64,000 bases of DNA, taken from NCBI GenBank assembly GCA_019241085.1, contig JAFAXH010000124.1:26127-90126 (forward strand), read 5' to 3'. The translations under genes and the position numbers were made by a program. Positions 54,660-63,968 of the stretch are shown piece after piece. A model generated the notes under the pieces. The model was not told the DNA's origin. It saw nothing but the letters and a program-made list of their open reading frames with translations, and did not search any database. How positions within the stretch are numbered: position 1 is the first letter of the stretch; every line of letters begins with the position of its first letter. Source of the DNA: Verrucomicrobiota bacterium. GTDB taxonomy: Bacteria; Verrucomicrobiota; Verrucomicrobiia; Chthoniobacterales; SZAS-18.

Positions 54660-55418
54660 GTGCGTTTTCCTGTTTTCAAATTCCTGCGCCTTTGCTCGCT
54701 GCGGCGGGCCTTCGGCACGCTCCGTTATCCACTGCTGATCTGCGGTTGCTTTTGCTGGGCGCAAGCCTGTTCCACCTCCCGGCCACTCCCGACATACGAA
54801 CCGCCGCTGCCACGGGCGGACCGACAAATCGTGCGCACGACGGCTTACACGCACACCGAGAGCGATCATGTGGAATACGGCAACCACAACGCGCTCGGCG
54901 GCACGCTCCAGGCGGCCGGTCCGCCCGTGGTCGTCGCGGCGCCATCGCCGGCTCCAAGTTTGGCGCCGCCGCGCGCGTTGCCGGTCGGCGCGGGCGCGGC
55001 GGGCAGCAGCGACGGAGGCTTTCGGCGCACCGCGAATTCCGAGGTTTTCACACCGCCGCCGGCCGTCCCTTCCAACGCGCCCGTCGTGCCGCCGCAAGAA
55101 ACGATTTACGGCAGCGCCGCGGCGGATTGGTCGCGCTGGCCGGTAGGCACGATCTTTCGCATCGATTCCACGGGTCAACTTTATCGCGTGGACGACTACG
55201 GCTGGGCGTTGAGCGGACGCAATACCATCGACCTCTACATGCCCACCCGCGCCGCGATGAACGCCTGGTCAGTGCGGCGCGAAGCCATCGAAATTTTGCG
55301 CTGGGGCGACCGCGAAGAAAGCCTGCGCATCCTGCGACCGCGCGCCCGGTTCCGGCACATCCACCGCATGGTGCTGGAACTCGAAGGCAACGCCCGCGCC
55401 GCCGCGCGGCTGGAGTAA
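54660..55418 (+). CDS. 3D-domain lipoprotein
   Basis: About 252 residues from a GTG at 54660. A basic N-region and a hydrophobic LLICGCFCWAQAC lipobox fit a lipoprotein signal. The domain starts RTTAYTHTESDH and, after a Pro/Ala-rich linker, ends PVGTIFRIDSTGQLYRVDDYG...TIDLYMPT and IEILRWGD, matching 3D (double-psi beta-barrel) proteins with the TAY, DDYG and IDLY acids. It may act on peptidoglycan, but the catalytic role is only a fold inference. The longer upstream open frame is not used. Confidence 0.75.
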   Translation: MRFPVFKFLRLCSLRRAFGTLRYPLLICGCFCWAQACSTSRPLPTYEPPLPRADRQIVRTTAYTHTESDHVEYGNHNALGGTLQAAGPPVVVAAPSPAPSLAPPRALPVGAGAAGSSDGGFRRTANSEVFTPPPAVPSNAPVVPPQETIYGSAAADWSRWPVGTIFRIDSTGQLYRVDDYGWALSGRNTIDLYMPTRAAMNAWSVRREAIEILRWGDREESLRILRPRARFRHIHRMVLELEGNARAAARLE

Positions 55419-55441
55419 AGCCAACTGCAAACTTCTTGCGT

Positions 55442-55548
55442 TGTCATCCTGAGCGAAGTCGAAGGATCTTTTCGGTGCCAATCGAGCAGTGGCATTTCAC
55501 GCCCGCAGCTTTGCCACGAAAGATCCTTCGCTTGCGCTCAGGATGACA
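55442..55548. repeat. inverted repeat of the TGTCATCCTGAGCG type
   Basis: A 30-bp left arm (TGTCATCCTGAGCG...AAGGATCTT) and an imperfect inverse right arm ending CGCTCAGGATGACA, with a 47-bp loop. This repetitive extragenic motif occurs in many unrelated bacteria. It lies 40 bp from the next gene. No gene fits inside. Confidence 0.85.
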
Positions 55549-55589
55549 GCAGCCAGAGCGCGGCACGTTGGAAACTGCCTTTAGTCCGT

Positions 55590-56744
55590 TCAATAAAACA
55601 TGCGCAACGCATCGGGCGGCAGGTAGTCGAGGTCCGACACCTCCACCTGTGTGCTCAAGCCCGCGACGCTGCTGCCGGGGATCTGCTCGGTGCGCAACGT
55701 TTCCACCGCGCGCGGCATCTTGGGCAGCTTGTTCGCGGCGGTCAGCTTCACCATCGAGATCGCCACGTCTTCGAGGAATTGCCGCACGGTCGAGGCGTCC
55801 TCCGGATTGGCAAAACTTCCCTGCAACCGCAGCGTCAGCGATTCCGTCGCCGTGATGCTGAGGCCAAGCGCGTTCATGCGCGAAGTCGCCGCGAGCGCCG
55901 CGCCCGCCGGAGTGTCTTCACCACTCGGACCCGCCATCGCCGTCACGCCGGCCAGCGAACCGGCGGGCGGCGCGAAGAAGAGCCAGCTTTGCGCGTTGGG
56001 CGCGATGATCTCGCTGATGCGCGTCTGCATTTCCGCGAGCGAAACGGCCTGGCCGCTCTTGAGCCGGTCGAGCGCGCCCTTGACGCTTTCGAGCGAACCG
56101 ACAAACGCCGTCGTGGCCGCGGCGCCCGCAGGCGCGAAACCGATGGCCAGGACCGGGCCGTTGCCGGGCTTGGGATCGGTGAGCACCTGATAGCCGTTGT
56201 AATCGGTGATCGTGCCCGGTTTTTCACCGGATTTTTCCATCATCGCATTCACGTCAGCCGCCGTCAGCGGCCGGTCCACGGCGAACGCCGCGACGAACGG
56301 GAACTTCGACGGGTCCGGCTTGCTGGAAAAATCGAGCGCCCGCGCGTCGCAGGTGGCGATCACGAGCGACAGGTCTTTTTTCATGAGATCGAGCAACGGC
56401 CGCATTTTCTCGGCGTTCGTCGCGGCGCTGCCGGTCGGCTTCGGCGCCTGCGCGGCGCGCGCTTGCGCAGCCTGGTAAAAGCCCGCGGCGTGCAGCGCCT
56501 TCGTGTCGCTGTAATAAATGAAGTTCGCGCCCGGCAGCACGGCGGCGGCGCACTGGCCGCGGGCGTCGGCGTTCTTGAGCACCGGGCCGGCGAAAAAATC
56601 CTTCGGCGCGGCGACCGCGGTGGGAAGTCCGCCGCCCGCCAGCGCGAGGCCGGCGGTCGCGGCGGCGACGAGCAGGGAAATGGTGAAGCGCAAACGGCGC
56701 GCGGGACGCAGGGTGCGGATGGAGGAAGCACGTTGAAGTTTCAT
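55590..56744 (-). CDS. secreted protein of unknown function
   Basis: A 384-residue protein from ATG 56744 with a signal peptide (RLRFTISLLVAAATAGLALA). The mature part has no recognised domain: an NFIYYSDTKALHAAGF stretch, repeated Ala/Gln-rich helices, and AVDRPLTAADVNAMMEKSGEKP. It looks like a periplasmic or surface protein with two similar alpha/beta modules. I cannot assign a function. It is monocistronic, with a repeat element beyond its stop. Confidence 0.7.
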   Translation of the reverse strand: MKLQRASSIRTLRPARRLRFTISLLVAAATAGLALAGGGLPTAVAAPKDFFAGPVLKNADARGQCAAAVLPGANFIYYSDTKALHAAGFYQAAQARAAQAPKPTGSAATNAEKMRPLLDLMKKDLSLVIATCDARALDFSSKPDPSKFPFVAAFAVDRPLTAADVNAMMEKSGEKPGTITDYNGYQVLTDPKPGNGPVLAIGFAPAGAAATTAFVGSLESVKGALDRLKSGQAVSLAEMQTRISEIIAPNAQSWLFFAPPAGSLAGVTAMAGPSGEDTPAGAALAATSRMNALGLSITATESLTLRLQGSFANPEDASTVRQFLEDVAISMVKLTAANKLPKMPRAVETLRTEQIPGSSVAGLSTQVEVSDLDYLPPDALRMFY

Positions 56745-56888
56745 CAAAGCAGGGATGTCGGTGGATGGTGGCGGAGCCGCAGCCGTGGCCGCGGTGAAGC
56801 GTGACCATGCGTCGGAGCCGGGTGGCAGTCGAGCATGGAATGATCGGTGGAGCACTATAATTTACGCCGCGGGGCATTTCGCTGGCAC

Positions 56889-57557
56889 TCAATCCGGCAT
56901 GACAAATTCCGTGAGCGCGGTCAGCCGATGGTGCGCGGCGGACAGATCCTGGTGCAAGGTCAACGCGTGCGGCACGACCACGACGCGCAGGCCGGCGGCG
57001 CGCGCGGACTCGACGCCCGGCTGCGAATCCTCAAACGCAAAACTCCGCGCCGGATCGGCTGACTCGCCGACCAGCGCGCGCAGCGCGGCGCGATAAACAT
57101 CGGGCGCCGGCTTCGGCCGCACGACACTCTCGCGGGCGAGCACCGCGTCCACGAGCGGACGCACGCCGAGCCGTGCCAAGCCCGGCTCGACCCAGTCGCG
57201 CGTGGAATTGCTGGCCACGCCGATTTTCCAACCGGCCGCCCGGCCCGCCTGCATCAGCGAGAAAACGCCCGGCAGCACGGGCTGGAGGCGCATCAATTCG
57301 GCGTGGTGCCGCCGGCGCCGGGCATCGAGCGCGGGCCAGTCGAAGTCGCTCCGGCCGGTGCGGCGTGCGAGGTGCAGCTTGGGATCGAAGCCGTTCACGT
57401 AGCCGACGGCGGCGAGCCAGTCTGCGAGTGTGAGCGTGGCGCCGTGGGCGCGGTAAATTTCCTGCCAGCTTTGGAAATCCGGCTGCTCGGAATCGACGAT
57501 CAAGCCGTCGAAATCGAAGATCAGCGCGCGGCCGTTGGCAGTGGGAGTCGGAGTCAT
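56889..57557 (-). CDS. HAD-family phosphatase, beta-phosphoglucomutase-like
   Basis: A 222-residue HAD hydrolase. Motif I is [10 protein letters not shown], motif II is ASNSTRDW, motif III Lys lies in RPKPAPDVY and motif IV is [11 protein letters not shown]. The cap is helical and short, like the beta-phosphoglucomutase/phosphatase subfamily. It probably dephosphorylates a sugar phosphate or similar metabolite; the substrate is not shown. Divergent from tdh with 115 bp between starts. Confidence 0.88.
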   Translation of the reverse strand: MTPTPTANGRALIFDFDGLIVDSEQPDFQSWQEIYRAHGATLTLADWLAAVGYVNGFDPKLHLARRTGRSDFDWPALDARRRRHHAELMRLQPVLPGVFSLMQAGRAAGWKIGVASNSTRDWVEPGLARLGVRPLVDAVLARESVVRPKPAPDVYRAALRALVGESADPARSFAFEDSQPGVESARAAGLRVVVVPHALTLHQDLSAAHHRLTALTEFVMPD

Positions 57558-57672
57558 CTCGTCGTGGCAGCGAGCGGGGCGCGCTCAGTTGCAAAGGCGC
57601 GCGGTCTGCCGACGTTACCTGTTCCCGGCGCGTCGCGCTGCCACGCCGGCGCGTTTTTCACAAAAAACCTCT

Positions 57673-58725
57673 ATGACCCAGACCACGATGCAAGCCCTCG
57701 TCAAACGGCACGCCCAGCCCGGCCTCTGGCTGGAGACCGTGCCGACGCCCGCGGTCGGCGAGGACGACGTGCTCATCCGCATTCTGAAAAGCTCGATCTG
57801 CGGCACCGACGTGCATATTTATAATTGGGACGCTTGGGCGCAAAAGACGATCCCGGTGCCGATGGTCGTCGGCCACGAGTTTGTCGGCGTCGTCGAGCGG
57901 GTCGGCAACCACGTCCACGATTTCCATCCGGGCGAGATCGTCTCCGGCGAAGGCCACGTCGTCTGCGGGCGCTGCCGCAACTGTCTCGCGGGCCGGCGGC
58001 ACCTTTGCAAAGACACCAGCGGCGTCGGCGTCAACCGGCCGGGCGCGTTCGCGGAATACCTGAGCATTCCCGAAACCAACGTCTGGCACTGCGATCCGAC
58101 GATCCCGCTCGAAGTGCTCTCGTGCTTCGACCCACTCGGCAACGCCGTCCACACGACGCTCAGCTTCGACGTGCTCGGCGAGGATGTGCTCATCACCGGC
58201 GCCGGGCCGATTGGCTGCATGGCGGCGGCGGTCGCGCGGCACGCCGGCGCGCGGTATGTCGTCGTCACCGACGTGAATTCTTACCGCCTCGATCTGGCGA
58301 AAAAGCTCGGCGCGACGCGCACGGTGAATGTCGCCGAAAGCGCGCTCGCCGACGTGCAGGAGGAACTCGGCATGAAGGAAGGCTTCGATGTCGGCTTGGA
58401 AATGAGCGGCAACGCGGCGGCGTTCAAAGGCATGATCGCCAGCATGTGCCACGGCGGAAAGATCGCGCTGCTCGGCATCGGCATCCACGGCGCGGCGGGC
58501 GCGATTGATTGGGACACGGTGGTTTTCAACGGCCTGACGATCAAAGGCATTTACGGCCGCGAGATGTATGAGACTTGGTATAAGATGACCGCCATGATCC
58601 AGAGCGGGCTGGACATTGAGCCGATCATCACGCACCGCTTTCCCTTCGAGCAATACGAGCAGGGCTTCGAGCTGATGCGCTCGGGCCAGAGCGGCAAGAT
58701 CGTGCTCGATTGGGCGGAGCTGTGA
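57673..58725 (+). CDS. tdh: L-threonine 3-dehydrogenase
   Basis: A 350-residue zinc-dependent dehydrogenase, first step of threonine breakdown to glycine with Kbl. The catalytic zinc cysteine is in [14 protein letters not shown]. The structural zinc has the four-Cys set [15 protein letters not shown], and the NAD fold motif is [14 protein letters not shown]. Threonine-specific residues such as TDVHIYNWD and [14 protein letters not shown] support the specific call. Works with kbl at 52555-53745. Its own promoter is likely. Confidence 0.94.
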   Translation: MTQTTMQALVKRHAQPGLWLETVPTPAVGEDDVLIRILKSSICGTDVHIYNWDAWAQKTIPVPMVVGHEFVGVVERVGNHVHDFHPGEIVSGEGHVVCGRCRNCLAGRRHLCKDTSGVGVNRPGAFAEYLSIPETNVWHCDPTIPLEVLSCFDPLGNAVHTTLSFDVLGEDVLITGAGPIGCMAAAVARHAGARYVVVTDVNSYRLDLAKKLGATRTVNVAESALADVQEELGMKEGFDVGLEMSGNAAAFKGMIASMCHGGKIALLGIGIHGAAGAIDWDTVVFNGLTIKGIYGREMYETWYKMTAMIQSGLDIEPIITHRFPFEQYEQGFELMRSGQSGKIVLDWAEL

Positions 58726-58769
58726 GCGTGGCATTGGAAACGCGCGCCAGCCCGCTGGAGATTCGGCTT

Positions 58770-60101
58770 ATGAAGATGCTCCGAAACCTGCGGCTGCCCG
58801 CTGTCGCCGTCGCCGCGACCGGCGTGTTTTTTACCATGAACCTGCATCCCGCTGGCGCGGAAAATCCACCGGCCAACGCTGCGGTCGCACCTGCCGCCGA
58901 GGCGATCAACGCGCTCGGCCTCGACCTTCAGCGCCAGCTCACCGCGGCGGACCCGCACGCCAATCTCTGCCTTGCGCCGTTCTCGCTCCAAAGCGCGTTG
59001 GCGATGACGTTCGCCGGCGCGGACGGCGCGACGCGAGCCGAGATGGCGCGCGTGTTGCACTTCCCCGCGGAGGGCGACGCCACGCCGTTGCACGCCAGTT
59101 TCCAAGCGCTCGGCAAGACGCTGGACGAACTGGCGGCGCGCAGCGGGGAGCGCGCCAAAAAAGCCAAAGAACTCGGCGGCCCGACCGAGCCGATCACCGT
59201 CACCGTCGCCAACCGGCTTTTCGTCAAAACCGGCTTCGCGCTCAAGCCGATGTTCCTAGCGCTCGTCGGCAAATTTTACGACGCGCAGCCGGCGTCGCTC
59301 GACTTCGGCGCGAATCCCGCCGGCGCGGCGCGCGAGATCAACGGCTGGGTCGCGAGCCGCACGCGCGACCGCATCCGCGACCTCGTGCCCGCCGACGCGC
59401 TCAAGGCCGATACGCGCCTCGTGCTGGTCAACGCGCTCTATCTCAAAGCGCCGTGGGCGACGGAATTTTCCGCCGCCGCGACCAAGCCGGAGCCGTTCCA
59501 AGTCCACGGCGGCGCGCCCGTGCCCGTGCCGACGATGCAGGCGCAGCGCCACGGGTTTGGCTACGCGAAAAAAGAGGGCTTCACCGCCGTCAGCCTGCCT
59601 TACAGCGACTACGATTTGCAGTTCCTCGTGCTCCTGCCCGACGCGCCGGACGGCCTCGCGGCGTTGGAGAAAAAACTCACGCCCGCCGTGCTCGCCGAGT
59701 GCGCCGCGCTGCCCGCCGAGCGCGAAGTCCGCTTGTTTTTGCCGAAGTTCAAACAGGAGCCGCCGACGGTCGATGTCGGCACGGCGCTCCAAGCACTCGG
59801 CATGAGACAAGCCTTCGACCAACCGCAGGGCAGCGCCGATTTCAGCGGCATGGCGCCGCGGCTGCCCAACGCCTACCTCGCGATCTCGCAGGTGCTGCAC
59901 AAGACGTTTCTTTCCATCGACGAAAAGGGCACGGAAGCCGCCGCGGCCACGGCGGTCATCATGATGCGCGCCGGCTCGGCGATGCGTCCGCCGCCGGAGG
60001 AGCCGGTGGAAGTGCGCGTGGACCGGCCCTTTTTCTACGCCATCCAGCACCGGCCCAGCCGCGCGTGTTTGTTCGTCGGGCGCGTGACCGATCCGCGCTG
60101 A
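58770..60101 (+). CDS. bacterial serpin
   Basis: A 443-residue protein from ATG 58770, with a Shine-Dalgarno GGAG nine bases upstream and a signal peptide (VAVAATGVFFTMNLHPAGA). The serpin fold is present: NLCLAPFSLQSALAMTFAGA near the start, LVNALYLKAPW, and the hinge EKGTEAAAATAV before the reactive loop. Counting from P17 at the hinge Glu puts P1 near MMRAG, so Ala or Arg is likely. It would inhibit an exported or invading serine protease. The S1-like protease in this window is a possible target only by guess. Confidence 0.9.
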   Translation: MKMLRNLRLPAVAVAATGVFFTMNLHPAGAENPPANAAVAPAAEAINALGLDLQRQLTAADPHANLCLAPFSLQSALAMTFAGADGATRAEMARVLHFPAEGDATPLHASFQALGKTLDELAARSGERAKKAKELGGPTEPITVTVANRLFVKTGFALKPMFLALVGKFYDAQPASLDFGANPAGAAREINGWVASRTRDRIRDLVPADALKADTRLVLVNALYLKAPWATEFSAAATKPEPFQVHGGAPVPVPTMQAQRHGFGYAKKEGFTAVSLPYSDYDLQFLVLLPDAPDGLAALEKKLTPAVLAECAALPAEREVRLFLPKFKQEPPTVDVGTALQALGMRQAFDQPQGSADFSGMAPRLPNAYLAISQVLHKTFLSIDEKGTEAAAATAVIMMRAGSAMRPPPEEPVEVRVDRPFFYAIQHRPSRACLFVGRVTDPR

Positions 60102-60115
60102 AGTCCGGCGTTCGC

Positions 60116-61585
60116 TCACTCCTTTGACGACAGCGGCGCGGCGATGCTCTCCAGCGATTGCCGCTCGGCTTTCACCCCGAGCACGGCTTCCACCGCCGCG
60201 GCCCCGAGCATGAGCGCCGCGCCGCCGATATAGCCGTAGAACAGCGGCGTGCGCGTATTGCCTCGCACGCTGGCTTCGATCAATTTCCCGAACAGCGTCG
60301 GCGCGAATACCCCGCCGACGAGCGTGCCCAGCGCGTAGAAGAGCGCAATCGCCAGCGCCCGGATTTCCAGCGGGAAAATCTCGCTCACCGTCAGATACGC
60401 CGAACTCGCCGCCGCCGACGCGACAAAGAAAATCACCGTCCACGCGACCGTCTGCGTCCGCGCGTCGAGCGCGCCCCTTTGGAAAAGCCAGCCGGTCGCC
60501 GCGAGCAGCACGCCGCTCAACGCGTAGGTCAGCACGATCATCGGCTTGCGCCCGACGGTGTCGAACAAATGGCCGATGAGCACCGGCCCGAGCACGTTGC
60601 CCAGCGCGAACGGCAGCAGATACGTGCTCACCGCCGTTTCCTGCACGCCGTAGAAGCGCACCAGCACGAGCGCGTAGGTGAAAAAGATCGCGTTGTAAAA
60701 GAACGCCTGCGCCACCATCAAAGCGAACCCGAGCAGCGAACGCCGCCGATGCTCGTGGACGATGGCATTCCAAATCTCGCGCCACGGCGTGTGGTGGCGC
60801 ACCCGGATGCGCGTCTTTGGTCCCTCCACCGGCGGCAGGCCGGCGCGATGGTGCGCGGTGACGTGTTCCTCCACGTCGGCCACGACCTTCTCCGCGTCGC
60901 GCGGGTCGCCGTGAATCATGAGCCAGCGCGGGCTTTCCGGCACCCAGCCGCGGAAGCACAGCACGACCAGCCCGAGCAACGCCCCGATGCCAAACGCGAA
61001 CCGCCAGCCGAGCCACACGGGCAGATGCCGCGGATCGAGCAACACAAACGTCGCTCCCGAGCCGAGCGCCGCACCGATCCAATAGGTCGCATTGATAATG
61101 AGATCGACCTGCCCGCGCAGCCGCGCCGGGATGAGTTCGTCGATGGCGGAATTGATCGCCGCGTATTCCCCGCCGATGCCCGCGCCAGTCAGCGCGCGGA
61201 AAAAGGCGTAGCTGGCAAAGCTCCACGAAAACGCCGTCGCCGCCGTCGCCGCGAGATACAAGGCGAGCGTGACGTAAAACAACTTCTTGCGCCCCAGCCG
61301 GTCCGTCGCGTAGCCGAACGCCAGCGCGCCCATCACCGCGCCCGCCAGATACCAGGTTGCGCTCGCGCCAACCTGCGCGTCGGTCAAGCCGAGCGCCTCC
61401 CGCTGCGTCAAGACTCCGCCCAGCGCGCCGGCGAGGGTGGTTTCGAGGCCGTCGAGAATCCACGTCACCCCGAGCGCCGTGACGATGAGCCAATGCCAGC
61501 GGCTCCACGGCAGCCGGTCCAGCCGCGCCGGCACGTCCGTCTCGATCCACGCGCCTTCGGGTTTCGCATTGGCGGATTCGCCCAC
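60116..61585 (-). CDS. MFS sugar-porter-like transporter
   Basis: About 489 residues from a GTG at 61585, with 12 hydrophobic helices. Motifs are ATDRLGRKKLFYV in the first loop, FFRALTGAGIGGEYAAINSAIDE, WVPESPRWL before the central loop and FDTVGRKPM. The SPRWL and GRKP motifs fit the sugar-porter/metabolite branch of the major facilitator family. The ATG of the longer open frame (61717) lies in a palindromic repeat, so it is unlikely to be the start. Substrate unknown. Converges with the serpin gene. Confidence 0.82.
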   Translation of the reverse strand: MGESANAKPEGAWIETDVPARLDRLPWSRWHWLIVTALGVTWILDGLETTLAGALGGVLTQREALGLTDAQVGASATWYLAGAVMGALAFGYATDRLGRKKLFYVTLALYLAATAATAFSWSFASYAFFRALTGAGIGGEYAAINSAIDELIPARLRGQVDLIINATYWIGAALGSGATFVLLDPRHLPVWLGWRFAFGIGALLGLVVLCFRGWVPESPRWLMIHGDPRDAEKVVADVEEHVTAHHRAGLPPVEGPKTRIRVRHHTPWREIWNAIVHEHRRRSLLGFALMVAQAFFYNAIFFTYALVLVRFYGVQETAVSTYLLPFALGNVLGPVLIGHLFDTVGRKPMIVLTYALSGVLLAATGWLFQRGALDARTQTVAWTVIFFVASAAASSAYLTVSEIFPLEIRALAIALFYALGTLVGGVFAPTLFGKLIEASVRGNTRTPLFYGYIGGAALMLGAAAVEAVLGVKAERQSLESIAAPLSSKE

Positions 61586-61635
61586 GGTGCGTTGGGTTTG
61601 GACGAAGGAATGAATCGACTTTTCGCTGGGGAAAG

Positions 61636-61784
61636 GGGAGCGCGGGCATCCCTGCCCGCTCTTGCCGGCATCCCTGCCGGCAAGCTCGTTGGATAATAAG
61701 GCCGCCTCCGGCGGCATTTGTTATTTCGAAAAGCCGTCCGGCAGGGATGCCGGCCGGATGCAGGCTGGAAGCCTGCGCTCCCCA
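61636..61784. repeat. inverted pair of type-B REP elements
   Basis: The unit GGGAGCGCGGGCATCCCTGC... at 61636-61684 is repeated in opposite orientation at 61732-61784 (GCCGTCCGGCAGGGATGCCG... GCCTGCGCTCCC). The pair overlaps the upstream end of the transporter open frame. It is homologous to the clusters at 16842 and 62537. Confidence 0.8.
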
Positions 61785-61834
61785 TTCGTCAGCGCGCGAG
61801 CGTTGCCTTCTGCCCCTCCGCTTCAATTTCTCGC

Positions 61835-62359
61835 TTAGCTCCCGCCCAATTTCGCCAGTGCGTCGCGCACGCTCGCGGTGTGTTGCGCCGGCGAAACGCT
61901 CAGGTCCAGCCACGCGATCTTGCCGTCTTTGATCAAAAACGACTGGCGCTTGGTCATACCGTTGTTCATCGGCACGCCGAACGCCTTTGCCACCGCGCCA
62001 TCGGTGTCGGCGACGAGCGGGAAGGGGAGCTGGTTCTCCGTCTGAAACTTCTTTTGCGCCTCGGCCGAGTCTTCGCTCACGCCGATGACGCGCACGCCCT
62101 TGGCGACCAAATCATCGTAGTTGTCGCGCAGGCTGCACGCTTCCGCCGTGCAGCCGGAGGTGCCGGCCTTGGGATAAAAATAGACCAGGGTCACGCCCTG
62201 CCGGTAGATGTCGGCAAAAACGAGGGGCTTGCCGTCTTGATTTTGGGCCGTGACCTGCGGCGCCGGGTCGCCGACCTCCAGCGCGCGGGCGGAGGCGAGC
62301 GTGAAGAAAGCCGCGAGACCGACGGCGAGGAGAGCGAGGGAGCGAGGGAGGTTGAACAT
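61835..62359 (-). CDS. secreted thioredoxin-fold peroxiredoxin (Bcp/PrxQ-like)
   Basis: A 174-residue protein with a signal peptide (SLALLAVGLAAFFTLASARA) and a peroxiredoxin domain. The peroxidatic cysteine and its partner are in AGTSGCTAEACSLRD (C-x4-C). VTLVYFYPK, VIGVSEDSAEAQKKF and MTKRQSFLIKDGKIAW are standard for the Bcp group. It reduces peroxides in the periplasm, presumably with an exported thiol donor. Length is normal for a signal-bearing PrxQ. Confidence 0.9.
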   Translation of the reverse strand: MFNLPRSLALLAVGLAAFFTLASARALEVGDPAPQVTAQNQDGKPLVFADIYRQGVTLVYFYPKAGTSGCTAEACSLRDNYDDLVAKGVRVIGVSEDSAEAQKKFQTENQLPFPLVADTDGAVAKAFGVPMNNGMTKRQSFLIKDGKIAWLDLSVSPAQHTASVRDALAKLGGS

Positions 62360-62536
62360 GGGTGCGTCTTGGTTTTTTGATGGAATGACTGCGCCAGCGG
62401 AGCGGCGACGGCGACCGAAGGATCGTCACCGCTCAGGCAGTTACGCTCAGCGGCAGCCGGCGGGTCTTAAATTTTGTCAAAGCCAGCCCGAAAAGGCGCG
62501 CTGACATCCTAGGTTCTGTGTGACAGAGCGATGTTC

Positions 62537-62724
62537 CGTGGGGAGCGCGGGCTTCCAGCCTGCACTTTCCGGCATCCTGCCGGAAAGCTTGCGGCAACGG
62601 AGGGCGACGCTTCGTCGTCGCCGTTTTCTTGCGCCGCCGTTGAGCGTTCGGCTTCGGCGGCGACAAAGCGCCGCCCTCCAAAGGAGCGGAGCAGCCGGCT
62701 GGAAGCCCGCGCTTCCCTTTCGAT
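62537..62724. repeat. type-B REP elements in inverted orientation
   Basis: GGGAGCGCGGGCTTCCAGCC at 62537 and its inverse near 62691-62724 (GGCTGGAAGCCCGCGCTTCCC), with GGCGACGCTTCGTCGTCGCC-type palindromes between. They occupy most of the 62360-62836 gap, in which I see no gene. Confidence 0.75.
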
Positions 62725-62836
62725 GCGTCAGACAGAACTTGGTCCCTGCCGCCCGAGGCAGGAAGGAAGCGCTTCGAGCGCAGAGGACAAAGATTAAGAT
62801 TAGGATTACGATTAAGTTTGCCTGAAGGCCAAGCCC

Positions 62837-63538
62837 TCATCCCACCGTCACCAATTTCCCATCGCTCGGCTGGCCGATCTCCTGGTCTTTCGACACCGCC
62901 CGCGCGGTGTAAGTGATCGTCTCCGGAATGCCCGCCTGCGCCAGCGGGGCTACGTCCACGGCCGGCGTGCGCATGAAGAATTTCACGAGCACCGGCGCCG
63001 CGTCGCTCTTGCGCTGACGATAGAGGTTGATGCCGTCGATCTGGCCCGCCGACTTGCGGAACGGGATCGTCACCTTGTTTGCCCCGCTCTGCTGCGGCGT
63101 GCCCAGCTCGGCCTTGTAACTGGCCTTGTCAAAACCGCCGCTCGCCGCCGCGAGACCCAACTGTTTGCCGTGCGTCTCGGCGATGTAGCCGGGCGCCCGC
63201 TTGATGCGCTCGACGCGGGCCTGCCGGCGCGTGTCGATGCCCGGCGGCACGGGCGTCGGCCCCGTGGGATAATCGGGGATGGCCGGCAGCGGCAAGGGCG
63301 CGCCCTGCGGCTGGCCTTCGATCACGGTGTGAACGAAGCCCGTCAGACTCCTGGCGGTGGAATCGAGCGTGGGCGCGAGTTGCTGCAGCAAATAGACGGC
63401 GTAATTGGAATCATTCACCGCCGAGGTGATCTCGGCCGCCGTGAAGCCGAGCGCGGGGCCGACGCTGGGGAATTCCTTGGCAAAGTTCGTGTGCCAATTG
63501 ATCTGTCCGGCGCGGTTGTGGGGATAGTATCTAGCCAT
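62837..63538 (-). CDS. hypothetical protein, preceded by a 21-bp repeat array
   Basis: A 233-residue protein. The N-terminus MARYYPHNRAGQINWHTNF and EFPSVGPALGFTAAEI are recurrent in hypothetical proteins of Verrucomicrobiota and Bacteroidota, as I remember them. The centre is Pro-rich (PAIPDYPTGPTPVPPG), and the C-terminal part is beta-rich, perhaps fibronectin-III-like (ETITYTARAVSKDQEIG). No signal peptide. Function unknown. It ends with VTVG near 62837. A 21-bp-periodic array lies 180 bp upstream, as in the gene at 14755-15480, and both may belong to one gene pair separated in this genome. Confidence 0.7.
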   Translation of the reverse strand: MARYYPHNRAGQINWHTNFAKEFPSVGPALGFTAAEITSAVNDSNYAVYLLQQLAPTLDSTARSLTGFVHTVIEGQPQGAPLPLPAIPDYPTGPTPVPPGIDTRRQARVERIKRAPGYIAETHGKQLGLAAASGGFDKASYKAELGTPQQSGANKVTIPFRKSAGQIDGINLYRQRKSDAAPVLVKFFMRTPAVDVAPLAQAGIPETITYTARAVSKDQEIGQPSDGKLVTVG

Positions 63539-63735
63539 AATGAGGGAGTGGGTTTAATGCGTTGCGCGGGCGGGGGTTGAAACGCCTCGCGTCCATGTAT
63601 CGCGGCAACCCGCCCGTCTGCATGGGTCCCGCGCCCGCCTCTTCCGGGCGACGGCCCGCGCCTCCCGGCTTGCGCGCCGGCCCGCCCAAGCCGCGCGCCG
63701 GCGGTTTCCTCCTTAAAACCAGCCTCCCCGGCACC

Positions 63736-63924
63736 TGAACCAAGCAGCGCGGGACGCAAACCGCGTTCCTCGGGCTGTGAACCGGGCAGCGCGGGACGTG
63801 AACCAGACCCGCCGGCACGCGAACCGAGCCGCGCGGGACGCGTCCCGCGCCTGGCGGTTCGTGAACCAAGCCACGCGGGCCGCGTCCCGAGGCGCGCAGT
63901 TCACGCCCCGAGCTTGCCGGGCCG
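63736..63924. repeat. second 21-bp tandem repeat array with heptad coding
   Basis: Nine degenerate 21-bp units of the type TGAACCRRGCMGCGCGGGACG run from 63736 to 63924. The plus strand reads as heptads such as VNRAARD and ANRAARD; the minus strand reads VPRCPVH and VPAGLVH. The plus frame has a stop at 63714-63716 and no ATG before the array, so I do not call a gene on it. Period matches the array at 15541-15850, but the sequence differs. The stretch 63539-63735 holds no other clear feature. Confidence 0.8.
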
Positions 63925-63968
63925 CGTCTCAAGAGGCGCGGCCCGGCAAGCTCGGGGCGTGAACTGCG
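63895..63968. other. perfect 32-bp fold-back next to the adapter (library artefact)
   Basis: Bases 63895-63926 are repeated exactly as the reverse complement at 63937-63968, with a 10-bp spacer, and the second arm ends exactly where adapter sequence starts. Such a junction is what snap-back of a fragment end during library preparation produces. The true genome probably stops being represented within 63895-63936. Confidence 0.85.
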
